Notes: generated by a model not told the origin, from the sequence alone. 64,000 bases of DNA from Pythium myriotylum (GCA_023091665.1 JALJCQ010000041.1:62001-126000), one strand, 5' to 3'. Shown: positions 50,810-61,844, counted from the first letter of the stretch. Made by a program: numbers and translations.

Positions 50810-51318
50810 GGTTGAAGCGAGCGAATCGGGGGACCGGAAGGAGAGTGAGGAGCGCCGGTGAAGAGCTGGGGATACTCGGAAGCGAGTGAGTTTGCAAATG
50901 ATGTGAGGCAGCAATTGCCACATGCGTCCTCCTTTTTCCAGCGAGAAGACGATGGCGACGGCCGACTGGACACCAACCTCAACGGCAGGTGTCGGTAGAG
51001 AGTGTTCGCGTTGGTCTGCGACGTGTGAGGAGGCCATTTGGCGTGGTCTGACTTCCTCCGTCCACTTGACCTGGGAGACCCACGTGCTGAGTTCGCCACG
51101 TGGTCGAGCTCAGCTGCTCCTCTCCCTAGTCATTCTACAGCTACACCACCAGAATCAAAGAACCCAGAAGCTGTGACACAAACTCCAGACGGTAGAGGAC
51201 GAAAGTATTTGAATGGAGACCCTCTCTCTCTCTTTCTGTTCGGGGGAGAGACTGCGTTTTCTCTTATCGTTCATAAACACGGCGCAGACCCCCAACTTCT
51301 CGAGCTTACGACGATGTT
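50810..51318. other. Promoter side of tyrosinase and SNARE 3' flank
   Basis: On the minus strand CCTCACTCTCCTTCC lies about 45 bp before the tyrosinase ATG and may be its initiator. Otherwise no feature. Confidence 0.45.
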
Positions 51319-52406
51319 TCAACCGGACGACGGTGCGGCAGTCGTTTGAGTTGGCAGAATCCCCAAGACGTCTTTCTTGTTGCGCGGGTACCACTTGTAA
51401 TAGGAGACAACGGCGATCGCGGCTGCGAGCAGCAGCATGAGCAGCCAGAGCAGCAGCTTGTTCGTGAGCGCCTTGATCGTCAGGCGACGCAAGTGGCTCT
51501 TGGCCTCGTCCGTGTCTTGCTGGGCCTGGTCAACCTACACGGCCGGCAAAAAAGGCTTCTCAGTCGAACAAAGTCTCCAGATGACAAGATGGCGACAAGA
51601 TCACGTACGTCCAGCTGGGCGCGCTCCAGCTGGCTACGCTGTTGGAGCAAGTTATTGGCCGTGTTGGCCGCTAGGAAAACACAGCAAATCTCAGATTCGA
51701 CTGACTCGAAAAATTGTGCCAGAGTCACGCACCAATCGCTTCGGTCTCCGCGAGCGTGCGCTGCGCTTCTTCCAAGTGCCTTCCGTTCCTTTCATAAGAA
51801 TCTCACTTAGCCGTTCGATGCCTCCGAGTCCTCTCTTCCTGCCACCCACGTACCGATCCAGCCCCTCCGCGTATCGCAGCGCTTGCTCTTTCTGCGCTCC
51901 GAATACCCACGGTCAGTCTTGAGATCGGAGACCTTCATGCGTTATCGTTCTACCTTATCCGAGCTCACGGGCGCCTCGGCGACTTTTTTGCGCGCGTCAC
52001 CGATCAGAATCGTCTTTTCGAGCGTCGAGCGGAGACTCGCGTGCTGCGTGCGACAGTGGCGCACCTGGTTCTCCATCTGCCGCTTGCTGTGCGCGTCTTT
52101 TTGCTTGCTCGCCTCATCTTCCAAGATGCGAATCTGCCATGACCACTGTCGGCTTTCGGCTTCCCACTTGAAAGCAAATCGTAAGGCTTACATATCGCTC
52201 GACTTCCTCGATGCAGCTGCGTGCCTCGACCGTCTTGTCCTCGCGTTGACCTGGAGATAGCTCGTGAGAAAGCTCCATGCATCAGATCTCATCAGAGAGA
52301 ACGAGCACGCACTCGAGTCCTTGCAGTTGGCCAGCGCGTCAAGCGCCTGCTGCGCCTCGCCGCGCGCGCCTTCAAAGTCCTTGAGATACCCGTCAAAGCT
52401 CGCCAT
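51319..52406 (-). CDS. Qb-SNARE-like membrane protein (Vti1/NPSN type)
   Basis: Seven exons by GT/AG and frame continuity: 52406-52313, 52250-52192, 52133-51954, 51891-51854, 51779-51733, 51670-51609 and 51534-51319. They encode 231 aa with exact codon phase. The start is MASFDGYLKDFEGARGE. Helical segments follow (residues 1-100), then a SNARE-like heptad region with QALRYAEGLDRHLEEAQRT and NLLQQRSQLERAQ (the latter may supply the zero-layer Gln). A C-terminal membrane anchor LLLWLLMLLLAAAIAVVSYY lies at about residues 186-205, with a 25-residue tail. Qb-SNAREs drive vesicle fusion in the Golgi/endosome path. The intron-rich structure contrasts with the single-exon neighbours. Confidence 0.65.
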
Positions 52407-54480
52407 TGCTTTCGCAGAGTGAGACCCGGCGAAGAAGCCGAACATAAATATCCGCAAAGGGTCAGAACCACTTCAACCTCGTGGAGGTCGCGCGAAGGTG
52501 GCGCTCACGAGCCAATGAGAAGCACTTGGCGTCGTGGCAACAGATACGAACATGAACAGCGAAGCCTCGCGGTTTGAACTGAGATCCCTTTGCGACAGCC
52601 TCTCAGCAAATAACTGGCGGAGACTTTTTCAATCGAGGTCTTTTGGCTCGCTTGTCTAGAAAGCCACAGTCGACATTACGCCTTCTTGGGAAATCGTGAT
52701 AAAACGTCGTTGCGCAATCAACTCGAGGTCGCAACCACTACAAAGACGCGCTGTCTCGAGCCAAGCCGCCACTCTCCTCTGCTCCCAACATCGCAGGATT
52801 TCAAGTTGATCCCAACACTGACGACTCCCCGGCCAAGTCGATGGACAGGCGGAAGGAGGAAGGGTCTAAGGGGAAGTATGTGGTGTTCAGACGACCGCGT
52901 GCTTATTTGCCGGATAGCCCCAGATAGAGACAGTGGAAAGAGCGAAGCCCAACAGACAACGAGGATCAAGACGGCCGAGAAGCCTCGAGCTCGGCATCGA
53001 GCAGGTTACGGTGCTGCTGTTTCCAAAACGGCAGCTCACGATCTCGGGACAGCATCTCATCATTCTGGTCGGCCGAGGATCTCGCTGCAGGCGTCGGGAG
53101 TGTCGAAAGTTCGGCACTCTCGGCTTGTGGCGCACGCCGACGTGAAGCAACTATATCATTTTATTATTATCATATATAAGATAACATTTGTTATCAAAAA
53201 CTCGTGCTCTCTATAAAAACACAAAGACCAACTTTATGTTTCCGATAAGAACACTAATGAATTGTTTTCGAAGGTCACGGGACCGAATCTGTCTCCCTGA
53301 AGCGCCCCTGGAAAGCGCGACGAAGAGCCTTTACAGTCCACGGGCGAGTCGATTGGTCTCGTTTTCCCCACGACCAAGCCACGAACAGTTCGCACGTTGT
53401 TATTGGCGTCGTCGATTGCGAACTGCGCCACGTGGGATTGGTCGTCGCGTGGATTTTCGTAAACTCACCTAACAATCTCGTCCTGTTTGTGTCCCAAGTG
53501 GCCCGATCTTGACGATCCTGTCGGGTCCTTCCACTTCTCCATGTGGACAGTCCAGCGCCGGCTGGAACTCAGGAGGAGATCATCTCATCCGACGCTCAAG
53601 CTCGCTCTCTCCAGGCAAACCAAGCCTTCTCAGTGCTCTCAAGATCTCGCGACGCTCGAATTTGATCCCCTCGGCTTTCAGAGCCAAGAATTACTTTTGA
53701 GCATCTTCTCCATGCATTCGACACATCCACAGAAGCGCACGACACGCACCAATCCTCAAGGATCTTGTGCCGGGTACGTGCCGTGGCAGTCGGGAAGCGA
53801 CATGCGCGACAGTCTCCTCTACCCAAAGCTCGCCCCGGGGGGTTGAAAGGGTAGGCTCTTCCATCTCTAACTGTTTTTTTCTCGTTGCAGATAGCGATGG
53901 AAATCTAGTGAATTGACAGAGCACACTACCACCAGAACGCCGGGGTGGTACGCTATCGGCGTGAGTCCACTTGCATAACGAACTACATAAATCCACGTCC
54001 ACGAGAGCGAGTAACTACTTCGTCGATGAATTATCTTTGGGACATCTGCTTTTGACAACTTCTCGCATACTCGTCTCACGACGCCGATCAACTGTTTCCA
54101 CGCTCGCGAAGTACTTGTGAACGAGTCGAGCTCGCCGACTGTGAGACTTGCGCCTTTCTCGCCACCAGTGTGGCTGGCCTGCGCTTGTTCGACAGCAGAG
54201 ACGACCGTAAGCACTGTAAAGGCCGGGGATCAAGTCCAATCCAGCGATTACCGTAGTCGTTGGTTCTGATGGTGCTGAGTCGCAGTAAGTGGACCCATAA
54301 ACATCGCCATCTAGATGAAAGCAGCGATTTTCTTGAGTCGTAAACGCCCGCTTGACAGCAAAAGCAAATAAACACAACGATCTCTTGTCTGCCTCATGCT
54401 GGCGAGCGCCGTCGCGTTGTAGGATGGCACCCATCAAACAAAGGGGTCCGTCCGCAACGGGCCACTGCGAGCTTCCACGA
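52407..54480. other. Unresolved stretch, possible multi-exon gene
   Basis: No gene is modelled. Fragments that could be exons are a plus-strand frame at about 52705-52925 (KDALSRAKPPLSSAPNIAG ... YLPDSPR) and minus-strand frames at 53234-53431 (FGPVTFENNSLVFLSET), 53600-53826 and 54015-54400. Several have GT or AG borders, but no chain of exons was convincing. An AT-rich block at 53150-53230 may be a terminator or promoter region. Confidence 0.3.
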
Positions 54481-54483
54481 GCA

Positions 54484-54499
54484 CTTCATTCTCCAAGTT
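54484..54499 (+). promoter_or_regulatory. Inr/FPR core promoter
   Basis: CTTCATTCTCCAAGTT, 55 bp before the ATG. The 16-bp leader palindrome of the other tyrosinases is not present here. Confidence 0.7.
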
Positions 54500-54554
54500 C
54501 TTCTCCGAGACGCAAACCGCACTTTTACTGTCTTCTTGCTCCGTCTCAAGACCC

Positions 54555-56165
54555 ATGAAGCTCTTCCGCCTTGCCTCACTCTTCACGCTCGCGCTGCTCG
54601 GCTTGTCCGCGACCTCAAGCGACGCTGCCAAGTGCAACAAGCCCCGTGTGCGTCGTGCATGGACCTCGCTCTCGCCTGCCGACCGTCAATTGTACAAGGA
54701 TGCCATTGCCGCGGCCATGGACTCGGGCGCCTACATCAAGTTCGTCGAGGCGCACACCGAGATGATGTCCGAGATGGAGGCCCACAAGCAGTGCATGTTC
54801 ATCTACTGGCACCGGCTCTTCCTTGCGGCCTTCGAGAACATGCTGCGTGACCAGCACCCGCGCTTTGCCTGTGTCACCGTGCCGTACTGGGACTGGCTCA
54901 CCGACTACAGCAAGTTCGTCACCAACAAGTGCACCAACTACGTCGACTGCGCGCCGACCGTGCAGTTCCTCGGCGGACGCCCACCGATCAATGAGGAGCA
55001 GCGCAACATCACCATCAACAACGTCGACGTGCTCGGGTACTGCTCAACCGCGTACCCGCTGGACCACTTCTGCGAGAGCTCCAAGGTCTCGGGCTCCAAG
55101 TGCGTGCGCTGCGTGCCTCGTGACGACTGGGGCAATATCACCATCACAGCCACGGCGAGCTATCCGTCGGTGCGTGCGCAGCTCTTCACGTCCAAGAACA
55201 TCGGCGAGATGTCCAAGGCCATCGAAGAGGGCGTCCACAACAACGTCCACGGTGATCTCGGCGGCGCCATGGGCGTGCTCCAGTCCCCGGCCGACCCGAT
55301 CTTCTGGTCGCACCACAGCATGGTCGACCTGCTCCACTCGATCTTCCACAAGTGCAAGATCGGCGAGAAGAAGATGACGTTCACGCAGAAGGCCACGAGC
55401 GTCGACTGGACCTCGTGCGAGCGTCGCAACGGCGGCGTCTTCAACCCGACCGATTACGTCGTCGCGCGTACGGGCTTCAATGGCACGAATCCGATCAACG
55501 CGACCCAGGACCCGATCGTCGGCAAGTACTTCGCTGTGCTGCCGCAGCAGTACGCCTCGCTCGTGGACATCCGCGATCTCGGCGAGAGCAGCTACACGTT
55601 CGAGATGCAGGGCCTCACGCACTTGCTGTACTCGCAGTGCGGTGGACCCAAGGACACGATCACCGAGCCGCCGACCACTGCGCCGGTCACGCCTGCTCCG
55701 ACGACGGCCGCTCCTTCCAACAACAACAGCATCGTCCAGAACGCCAACGCCACGGTGCTTCCTACTATGGGCACGATCGCCAACAAGACGCTGGCGGTGT
55801 CAGCGAAGGAGGTCGTCAACTGGGTCACGGAGGTGGACAAGAAGATCATGGAGCATGGCGGCGACCCGCTTGAGGAAGCCGAGCAGATGACGTGTCTCTT
55901 CCAGGACGAGTGTCTCGGCGGGGTGTCGACTTTCACGGAGTCGTTCAAGCAGCAGTTCCACGTCACGGGCGACCCACGCTGCAAGCAGATCGTCGAGAAG
56001 ATGCACCGTACGCTCGACGCGAAGAAGATGGCCGAGTGGAAGGCGGAGATGACCAAGTCATTTGGCTGCCCCAAGCCGAAGGATGGCTCTGCCGCGACAT
56101 TCCCTTCTGGCAGCGGCAGCGGCGAAGACGCTGGTTACAAATCGATCGTGGGCCAGTTCGTGTAA
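54555..56165 (+). CDS. Secreted tyrosinase
   Basis: 536 aa, one exon, signal peptide MKLFRLASLFTLALLGLSAT. Copper-A ligands lie in HTEMMSEMEAH ... YWHRLF and copper-B in HNNVH and DPIFWSHHSMVD. The linker has TTAPVTPAPTTAAP. The cysteine module has TCLFQDECLGGV, DPRCK and FGCPKPK, followed by a Gly/Ser tail. In sequence it sits between the 4205 type and the two minus-strand types (shares RLFLAAFENML with the latter). Confidence 0.92.
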   Translation: MKLFRLASLFTLALLGLSATSSDAAKCNKPRVRRAWTSLSPADRQLYKDAIAAAMDSGAYIKFVEAHTEMMSEMEAHKQCMFIYWHRLFLAAFENMLRDQHPRFACVTVPYWDWLTDYSKFVTNKCTNYVDCAPTVQFLGGRPPINEEQRNITINNVDVLGYCSTAYPLDHFCESSKVSGSKCVRCVPRDDWGNITITATASYPSVRAQLFTSKNIGEMSKAIEEGVHNNVHGDLGGAMGVLQSPADPIFWSHHSMVDLLHSIFHKCKIGEKKMTFTQKATSVDWTSCERRNGGVFNPTDYVVARTGFNGTNPINATQDPIVGKYFAVLPQQYASLVDIRDLGESSYTFEMQGLTHLLYSQCGGPKDTITEPPTTAPVTPAPTTAAPSNNNSIVQNANATVLPTMGTIANKTLAVSAKEVVNWVTEVDKKIMEHGGDPLEEAEQMTCLFQDECLGGVSTFTESFKQQFHVTGDPRCKQIVEKMHRTLDAKKMAEWKAEMTKSFGCPKPKDGSAATFPSGSGSGEDAGYKSIVGQFV

Positions 56166-56492
56166 GATGCCAGCGGGGCACGGCGAGCGTGTTTTCTTAC
56201 CCACACAGTACTCCCAGTCGCTCTCTTCAGCGCGAGATTTTGGTTTGCTCTCTTTACGGGGTTCGCGCTCTTTGTAGCGTATCGTTGTCTATAAAACATA
56301 GAAATTTTTCGAGTGAGATCATGTTGTTCAGATGGTGAAACACGGCGAGAGGTGCTGGTAGGACGGCTTTCCAGAAAGTCCCACTATAATGGATTTCCTC
56401 AGCGATTGATGTCGGATTGGGGTACCATTTCTGAAAAACTGCACTCGCAATGATACTTCTTTGCGCAAAAAGTCAATTTCTCTTTGTCGAGT

Positions 56493-57302
56493 CTACGTGA
56501 AGAAGACTGAGTAGGCATACGCGATGCTTAGGACAAAGTTCAACCACTTGAGTGGCCTCATTCGTTGTCCCCATGAGTAGAAGTTGACGAAGAGGTCGGC
56601 GAGGGCGAACGGGCGTGTCAACGATGGCTCCATGAAACCCATCTGCATGGCAAAGATCGTCGCATACAGAGCGAGCGAAACCACCCAGCACAGTTGGAAG
56701 CGCCACTCTACAACAGCCGATGTGACTAAGAAATAAAAAAATTAAAGCTTAGAAACGGAAGCAACGCACCGAATATCACGCCTTCAGTCGCAGAGATGAA
56801 TCTGCCGAGTAGCCCTGCGGAGATCACGAAATGAACTTCTGCACATCATTACAGGCAGCACATCTCTCCCCTACTCACCAAAACGTGTTTCTCCTCCCAT
56901 TTTGACCCATCGCGTGTGCTCCCCCAGTGGAACAACTATGAAGTGGGCCGCAATCGGATCGCAAACGGCGATTAGAACAACGTCCGACACGACCGCAGCT
57001 TCAGTATCGGTATCAGACGCGGTGACAAATTCCCTTGACGAGACAGCGTACTGGCGGATTGTCTCTGCATCGCCAAGAAACAACGCCATAGTATCGCTGT
57101 GCAGCGGCGCAAGCCACTTGGTGCCGTCGAACGTGTGATAGATGCTGAAGTAGTCGAAGCCAAAGTTGCGCGCGATGATTTCTTCGATCGACGCTCGCAC
57201 ACTCCCGACGGTAAACTCCGACACAGGAACGGAGAAATTCTTGGCGTGGCCGGCCACAACGACGTTGAAGGCGGTATCGACGGAGGTAGCCGGCAGCATC
57301 AT
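56493..57302 (-). CDS. Family A protein: N-terminal domain plus membrane segments
   Basis: Three exons: 57302-56879, 56838-56770 and 56725-56493 (introns 40 and 44 nt, GTGAGT/CAG and GTGCGT/TAG). They encode 241 aa in exact phase. The N-terminal about 95 residues (AFNVVVAGHAKNFSVPV ... IYHTFDGTKWLAPL) look like a compact alpha/beta fold of ubiquitin size. Then come three or four hydrophobic segments (VVLIAVCDPIAAHFIVV; VHFVISAGLLGRFI; FQLCWVVSLALYATIFAM; WLNFVLSIAYAYSVFF), suggesting a membrane protein. The family is not recognised. The start follows the conserved MMLPAT codons. It is divergent from the family B gene at 57852. Confidence 0.65.
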
Positions 57303-57851
57303 ACTGGTAGGGAGGGGAAGTGAAGACGATGGAGAGGTAGTGTGGAGGAGCCAAATGCCCAAGTGAGCAAGCAAAACTCCAACAAACCAACCCGAGAACA
57401 CCTCTCTTTCCTGCCATGAGGCTGGAACCTACGTCGGTCTCTCATGGAATAGCGCCTTCACCTCAACTCGGAGAAGGTCTATGAACAGCGAATGTCTCTT
57501 GATTCCATATTCCAGGCCAAATGCGTGGCACCGACACACGAGGACTTATCTCGCGCTTCAGATTCTCTCGCCGCCATGAAACTCGTCATGGAATCGAATA
57601 CTTTGCAAGCACCCCCACAAATCGATACCATATCATTTTACAGTATTCATAGTACCTTTCGAGCTTGTCTTCATCCATCAAGGACCCCTTTCCCACATCG
57701 GAGCAACAAAAAATTTGCGGAACCTACCACAAGTCACACGTATACCATCATCGACATCAATCAGTCGCCCTCACTTCATCACACCGCACGGCCAGAACAC
57801 ACAGCGTCACCAACACAGCAAAGAGCTCACCGTCACCACTTCCAAACCGTA
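57303..57851. promoter_or_regulatory. Bidirectional intergenic region of A/B gene pair
   Basis: 549 bp between divergent starts. Its near-equivalents are at 60472-61235 and 63449-64000. The conserved core includes a block reading GAGAACACCTC...TCCTGCCATGAGGCTGG at about 57395-57425 / 60798-60825. Conservation as a unit suggests shared control of both genes. Confidence 0.5.
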
Positions 57852-58460
57852 ATGAGCGACAACAAAGCCATCATCCACAGTCGGCCCGTCCAAAAGCCGA
57901 TCTGCATCTACGCCGGCGTCATCGGCATCACCACCCCTCTCGCCGTCGAGATCCACCCCACCGCTCCCATCGCCACCCTCCTCGATTGCTTACAGCGACA
58001 ACTCATATGCAGATCACTCCCGCACGAGTTCACGGCATACACCACCAAGCGCGGAGACCGATGGATGACCTTCGACGAGCACTGGACCATCATCAACAAT
58101 GACCCCGTCCTCAAAGCCAAGTACATCTGTCCGTGGGCCAAACTCGATCCCACTCTCACTGTTGGAGACTACTTCGTCGACCCACCAGTCAATGCGCGTC
58201 ACATCATCCTCGAGTGGACAGCTGGATCTCTCGCTCAGCGCGCCGTTCAGGTTGAGTGCGCTAGGAAGATGGCGGCGGCATTTCGGCGACACAAGCTGTT
58301 TACCCCAGAACTCAACTTCATAGAGGAATGGGAACGTATACAAGCCGAGGAGGAGAAACGCAAGAGCTCGGCGACGGTTGTTTCTTCAGCGGATGTGGTC
58401 GTGGCCACTCGACGTGCGGCGACACTGTTGCTGGGTCAAAAGATAGATAAGATTGAGTAA
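57852..58460 (+). CDS. Family B protein, Crinkler-header-like
   Basis: 202 aa, one exon, starting MSDNKAIIHSRPVQKPI. Residues about 15-120 have the order expected of a Crinkler (CRN) N-terminal header: a first strand (ICIYAGVIG), a helix (ATLLDCLQRQL), a middle with WMTFDEHW, and the end signature LDPTLTVGDYF...PP...HIILEW, comparable to the L-x-P...YF..P...IHIIV close of CRN headers. There is no secretion signal, LFLAK motif or long C-terminal effector domain. The tail is helical and basic, ending ATRRAATLLLGQKIDKIE. Effector relatedness is inference; only the header resemblance is seen. Confidence 0.55.
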   Translation: MSDNKAIIHSRPVQKPICIYAGVIGITTPLAVEIHPTAPIATLLDCLQRQLICRSLPHEFTAYTTKRGDRWMTFDEHWTIINNDPVLKAKYICPWAKLDPTLTVGDYFVDPPVNARHIILEWTAGSLAQRAVQVECARKMAAAFRRHKLFTPELNFIEEWERIQAEEEKRKSSATVVSSADVVVATRRAATLLLGQKIDKIE

Positions 58461-59498
58461 ATAAAATCCCCCAATTTCATGAATGACCCTTCCACGCTAG
58501 TCGAACGACTCAAGACGTGCTTTCACATAATCGTTGTGGTTGTCTCCACAATATCCACATATTTGTCAGCACAGGCGTTGAATCGCGTATCATACGAGCT
58601 GAGGTTCTTACAAGAGTATCATACAGTAATGTCTGGAATCGCTCAGCAGTCACACTTGCCCGGCCTCCAAACCCGCGGTCTTGACCACCAACCCCACGAG
58701 AACCCCAGATGACGAGGACGACGCCGTTTTCAGTATGTTCTCTCGCCACCATCTCGCCATTTTTGTCCTCTTGTCCTCGCAATTTTATCACCCTCAACAT
58801 ACAGTGCTCGTCTGCTTTGTTGGTTCCTTTGCCATCGCACGGGTGACGAAGAATATACATCTTCAGTATACTCTCTTGACCACTATCCACCACATTCATC
58901 TTTACATTCCGATCGTCGTCAGTATTCGGCCAGCTTTTGACTGGAGCAGGAAACTTGGCATATGTGTTCTCTACAATACAGGCAGGTAATTCGAATAAAT
59001 AATCACCTCGCCACAACCAACAGCCACACTCACGAACGTGCATGACTGGATGAAGCTGTGATGGCGCGCACCCAGTAGCCACGCTCATGTCGATCGAAAA
59101 AATAAAGGAGCAGTTCTACTTCTTCACCCATACTGATATGTTCAGACTCGTAATCATACCGTTAAGACCGACGAGGAGGAGCGCGCGATCCACCGCCACA
59201 ATCGAACCAGAAATGACGCGAGGACTTGATGGATCGAGACTACCCCAAAATTAATATGATATGATATCGATTTGTGGCGTACGGCCAAAATCGTTCGATT
59301 CCATGACGGGTTTCTTGACGGCGAGAGAATCTCCAGTACGAGACAAGTTCATGAGAGACCGGCGAAGGTTCCAGTCTCATGGCAGGACAGGACGGTTGGC
59401 TTGGTCTGTTGGAGTAGTGGTTGCTCACTTGGACATTTGCCTCCTCCACACTACCTCGGCACAACCTCTCCACCAGTCCCGTCCGCCTCCCTGCCAGT
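58461..59498. other. Repeat-unit spacer with family A remnants
   Basis: 58475-58700 matches 61865-62080 (CATGAATGACC...CCACGCTAGTCGAAC start), so it is part of the tandem unit. Around 59020-59090 the minus strand has SVATGCAPSQLHP, a remnant of a family A 3' exon (compare SVATGCECGPAQLHP at 62570). From about 59270 the sequence is an inverted copy of the A/B intergenic region. No complete gene. Confidence 0.5.
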
Positions 59499-59795
59499 AT
59501 GATGTTGCCTGCTACCGCCGTCGATACCGCCTTCAACGTCGTTGTGGTCGGCCACGCCAAGAATTTCCCCGTTGCTGTATCGGAGGTGACCGTCGAGAAT
59601 GTGCGAGCGTCGATCGAAGAAGTCGTTTCGTGCAGCTTTGGCTTCAAAGACTTCAACATCTACCACACGTTCGACGGCACCAAGTGGCTCGCGGCGATGC
59701 ACGGCGATACTGTGACGTGGTTTCTTGGCGATAGAGAAACAATCAATCTGCCAGCACGCTCTCGAGCCGAGGGAACTCGTCACCGCGCTCGATAA
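59499..59795 (+). pseudogene. Family A pseudogene, inverted copy
   Basis: Begins MMLPATAVDTAFNVVVVGH and keeps IYHTFDGTKWLA. After WFLGDRETI a 4-bp duplication (AATC AATC) shifts the frame, and the copy ends at about 59795 where sequence switches to another family A gene's 3' part in opposite orientation. It is the inverted partner of 60175-60471 and shares the same 4-bp lesion. Confidence 0.75.
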
Positions 59796-59807
59796 CGGCC
59801 CCAAAAC

Positions 59808-60471
59808 CGCTTAATGCCAGAGCGCCAAGCGTTAGCTGCGACATCAACCAGATCGCACAGTCTACAGGATACAGCCCAAGTCACCAACACTAGAACGTCG
59901 TGCCGAAGAAACCGCAACTCATCGGCGATGCGCATTGAGTAGTGTGGTCAACATGCCGTCAAGTGTGCTGACATTGTTGCACCTACCCCTGCAACAAGTG
60001 ACACGACGTGCCCAGAACGTGGCCATGGCGATGTCTCGTAAGACAGCTTACCGTTCCTCCGACACTGAGCCAATATGAAGGTATCGTCGGCAAGCAAAAG
60101 TGACGTCGGCCGCACCAGGCTCGTAAACGGCAACAAGCCTGGTTTTGTCTGAAACGACCGCAGAACCAGAACCGTTGTCGACCGCGGCGACGAGTTCCCT
60201 CGGCTCGAGAGCGTGCTGGCAGATTGATTGTTTCTCTATCGCCAAGAAACCACGTCACAGTATCGCCGCGCAGCGCCGCAAGCCACTTGGTGCCGTCGAA
60301 CGTGTGGTAGATGTTGAAGTCTTTGAAGCCAAAGCTGCACGAAACGACTTCTTCGATCGACGCTCGCACATTCTCGACGGTCACCTCCGATACAGCAACG
60401 GGGAAATTCTTGGCGTGGCCGACCACAACGACGTTGAAGGCGGTATCGACGGCGGTAGCAGGCAACATCAT
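59808..60471 (-). pseudogene. Family A pseudogene
   Basis: Start MMLPATAVD at 60471. The same 4-bp AATC duplication as in the 59499 copy shifts the frame at about 60220. Downstream coding sequence is still recognisable in the second frame (SGSAVVSDKTRLVAVYEPGA) and through 59810-59960, which matches exons 2 and 3 of the 62525-63448 gene. The 3' exon is cut short at the junction with the inverted copy. Confidence 0.7.
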
Positions 60472-60532
60472 ACTGGCAGGGAGGCGGACGGGACTTGTGG
60501 AGAGGTTGTCCGAGGTAGTGTGGGAGCCATCC

Positions 60533-60755
60533 ATCGAGCGTTCGTAGATCTTGAAAGTATTGTTTGCTCAGATGCACTTTCTGGACCTTCTGCCTCAGTC
60601 TCATGCAGTGAACCGTTGTCGTCACTGTCATCTAGTTCATCCACGTCTGGCTCGGTAGAGCTCTCAGGGCGATTCGGAGTTTCAACACCAGATCCGACAT
60701 CTTCACCCGCCATGAGTTGAGATTTTGAGACGGGACGTATAGTGTCCGCATGAAA
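60533..60755 (-). other. Insertion in the A/B intergenic region with acidic frame
   Basis: About 220 bp absent from the other two A/B intergenic regions. On the minus strand it begins MAGEDVGSGVETPNRPES and is rich in Asp/Glu/Ser, like the start of some copia Gag proteins. It is probably a retroelement fragment, and it lengthens the spacing between the divergent starts here. Confidence 0.4.
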
Positions 60756-61235
60756 ATGTCCAAGTGAGCAAGCGCCACTCCAACAGACCAACCCGAGAAC
60801 ACCTCCCTTTCCTGCCATGAGGCTGGTCTTCCGTCGATCTTGAATGGAATTGCGCCCTCACCTCATCTCGGAGAAGGTCTATGAGCAGCAGTTGTCTCTT
60901 GATTCCATATTCCAAGCCAAATGCCCGGCATCGATGCAACGAGCACTTATCTCGTACTGGAGATTCTCTCGGCGCCAAGAAACCCGTCGTGAAATCGAAC
61001 CATTTTGGTCCTACACCACAATCAGACAAAATATCATTTACAGTATTCACAGTACCTTTCGAGCTTGTCTTCATCCATCAACGACACCCTTTACCAAAGT
61101 TCGCGAAACCTTCAAGTCACACGTATGCCATCATCCACATCAATCAGTCGCCCTCACTTCATCACACCGCACGGCCAAGAACACACAGCGTCACCAACAC
61201 AGCAAAGCGCCCACACCACCACTTCCAAATCCGCA

Positions 61236-61844
61236 ATGAGCGACAACAAAGCCATCATCCACAGTCGACCCGTCCAAAAGCCGATCTGCATCTACGCCGG
61301 CGTCATCGGTACCATCAGCTCTGTCGGCGTCGAGATCCACCCCACCGCTTCCATCGCCACCCTCCTCGATTGCTTACAGCGACAACTCATACGCAGATCG
61401 CTCCCGCACGAGTTCACGGCATACACCACCAAGCGCGGAGACCGATGGATGACCTCCGACGAGCACTGGAGCATCGCCTACAACAACTCCGCCCTCAAAG
61501 CCAAGTACATCTGTCCGTGGGCCAAACTCGATCCCACGCTCACCGTCGGAGACTACTTCGTCGACCCACCAGTCAATGCGCATCACATCATCCTCGAGTG
61601 GACAGCTGTATCTCTCGCTCAGCGTGAAGCTCAACTCGCTCGATCGAGGGAGATGCTGCGCGCTTTTCAGCCCCACAAATCGAGGATGAAATATAGCGAG
61701 TTCAAAGTGGAATGGCAACGGCAACAACTCGAGGCCATGAGGCGTCGGCAGCCAGCCGCGGTTGTTTCTTCAACGGATGTGGTCGTGGCCACTCGACGTG
61801 CGGCGACACTGTTGCTGGGTCAGAAGATAGACAAGTATGAGTAA
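61236..61844 (+). CDS. Family B protein, second copy
   Basis: 202 aa, the same length as the 57852 gene. The header-like region is almost unchanged (ICIYAGVIGTISSVGVEIHP; LDPTLTVGDYF). Most substitutions lie in the tail (residues about 140-175), where AQLARSREMLRAFQPHKSRM replaces the other copy's sequence. The end VVVATRRAATLLLGQKIDKYE is conserved again. A conserved head and end with a variable middle is typical of a duplicated family under diversification, though two copies cannot prove it. Confidence 0.55.
   Translation: MSDNKAIIHSRPVQKPICIYAGVIGTISSVGVEIHPTASIATLLDCLQRQLIRRSLPHEFTAYTTKRGDRWMTSDEHWSIAYNNSALKAKYICPWAKLDPTLTVGDYFVDPPVNAHHIILEWTAVSLAQREAQLARSREMLRAFQPHKSRMKYSEFKVEWQRQQLEAMRRRQPAAVVSSTDVVVATRRAATLLLGQKIDKYE

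Noticed and set aside
50810..51037. 76 extra N-terminal codons for the 49061 tyrosinase, and similar upstream extensions in other tyrosinases
   Set aside because: They are not signal-like and overlap the core-promoter region; the aligned downstream ATGs each begin a signal peptide.
58510..59088. 192-codon minus-strand frame as a gene
   Set aside because: Only its start resembles the end of a family A exon; the rest is repeat-unit spacer without conserved coding in the other unit.
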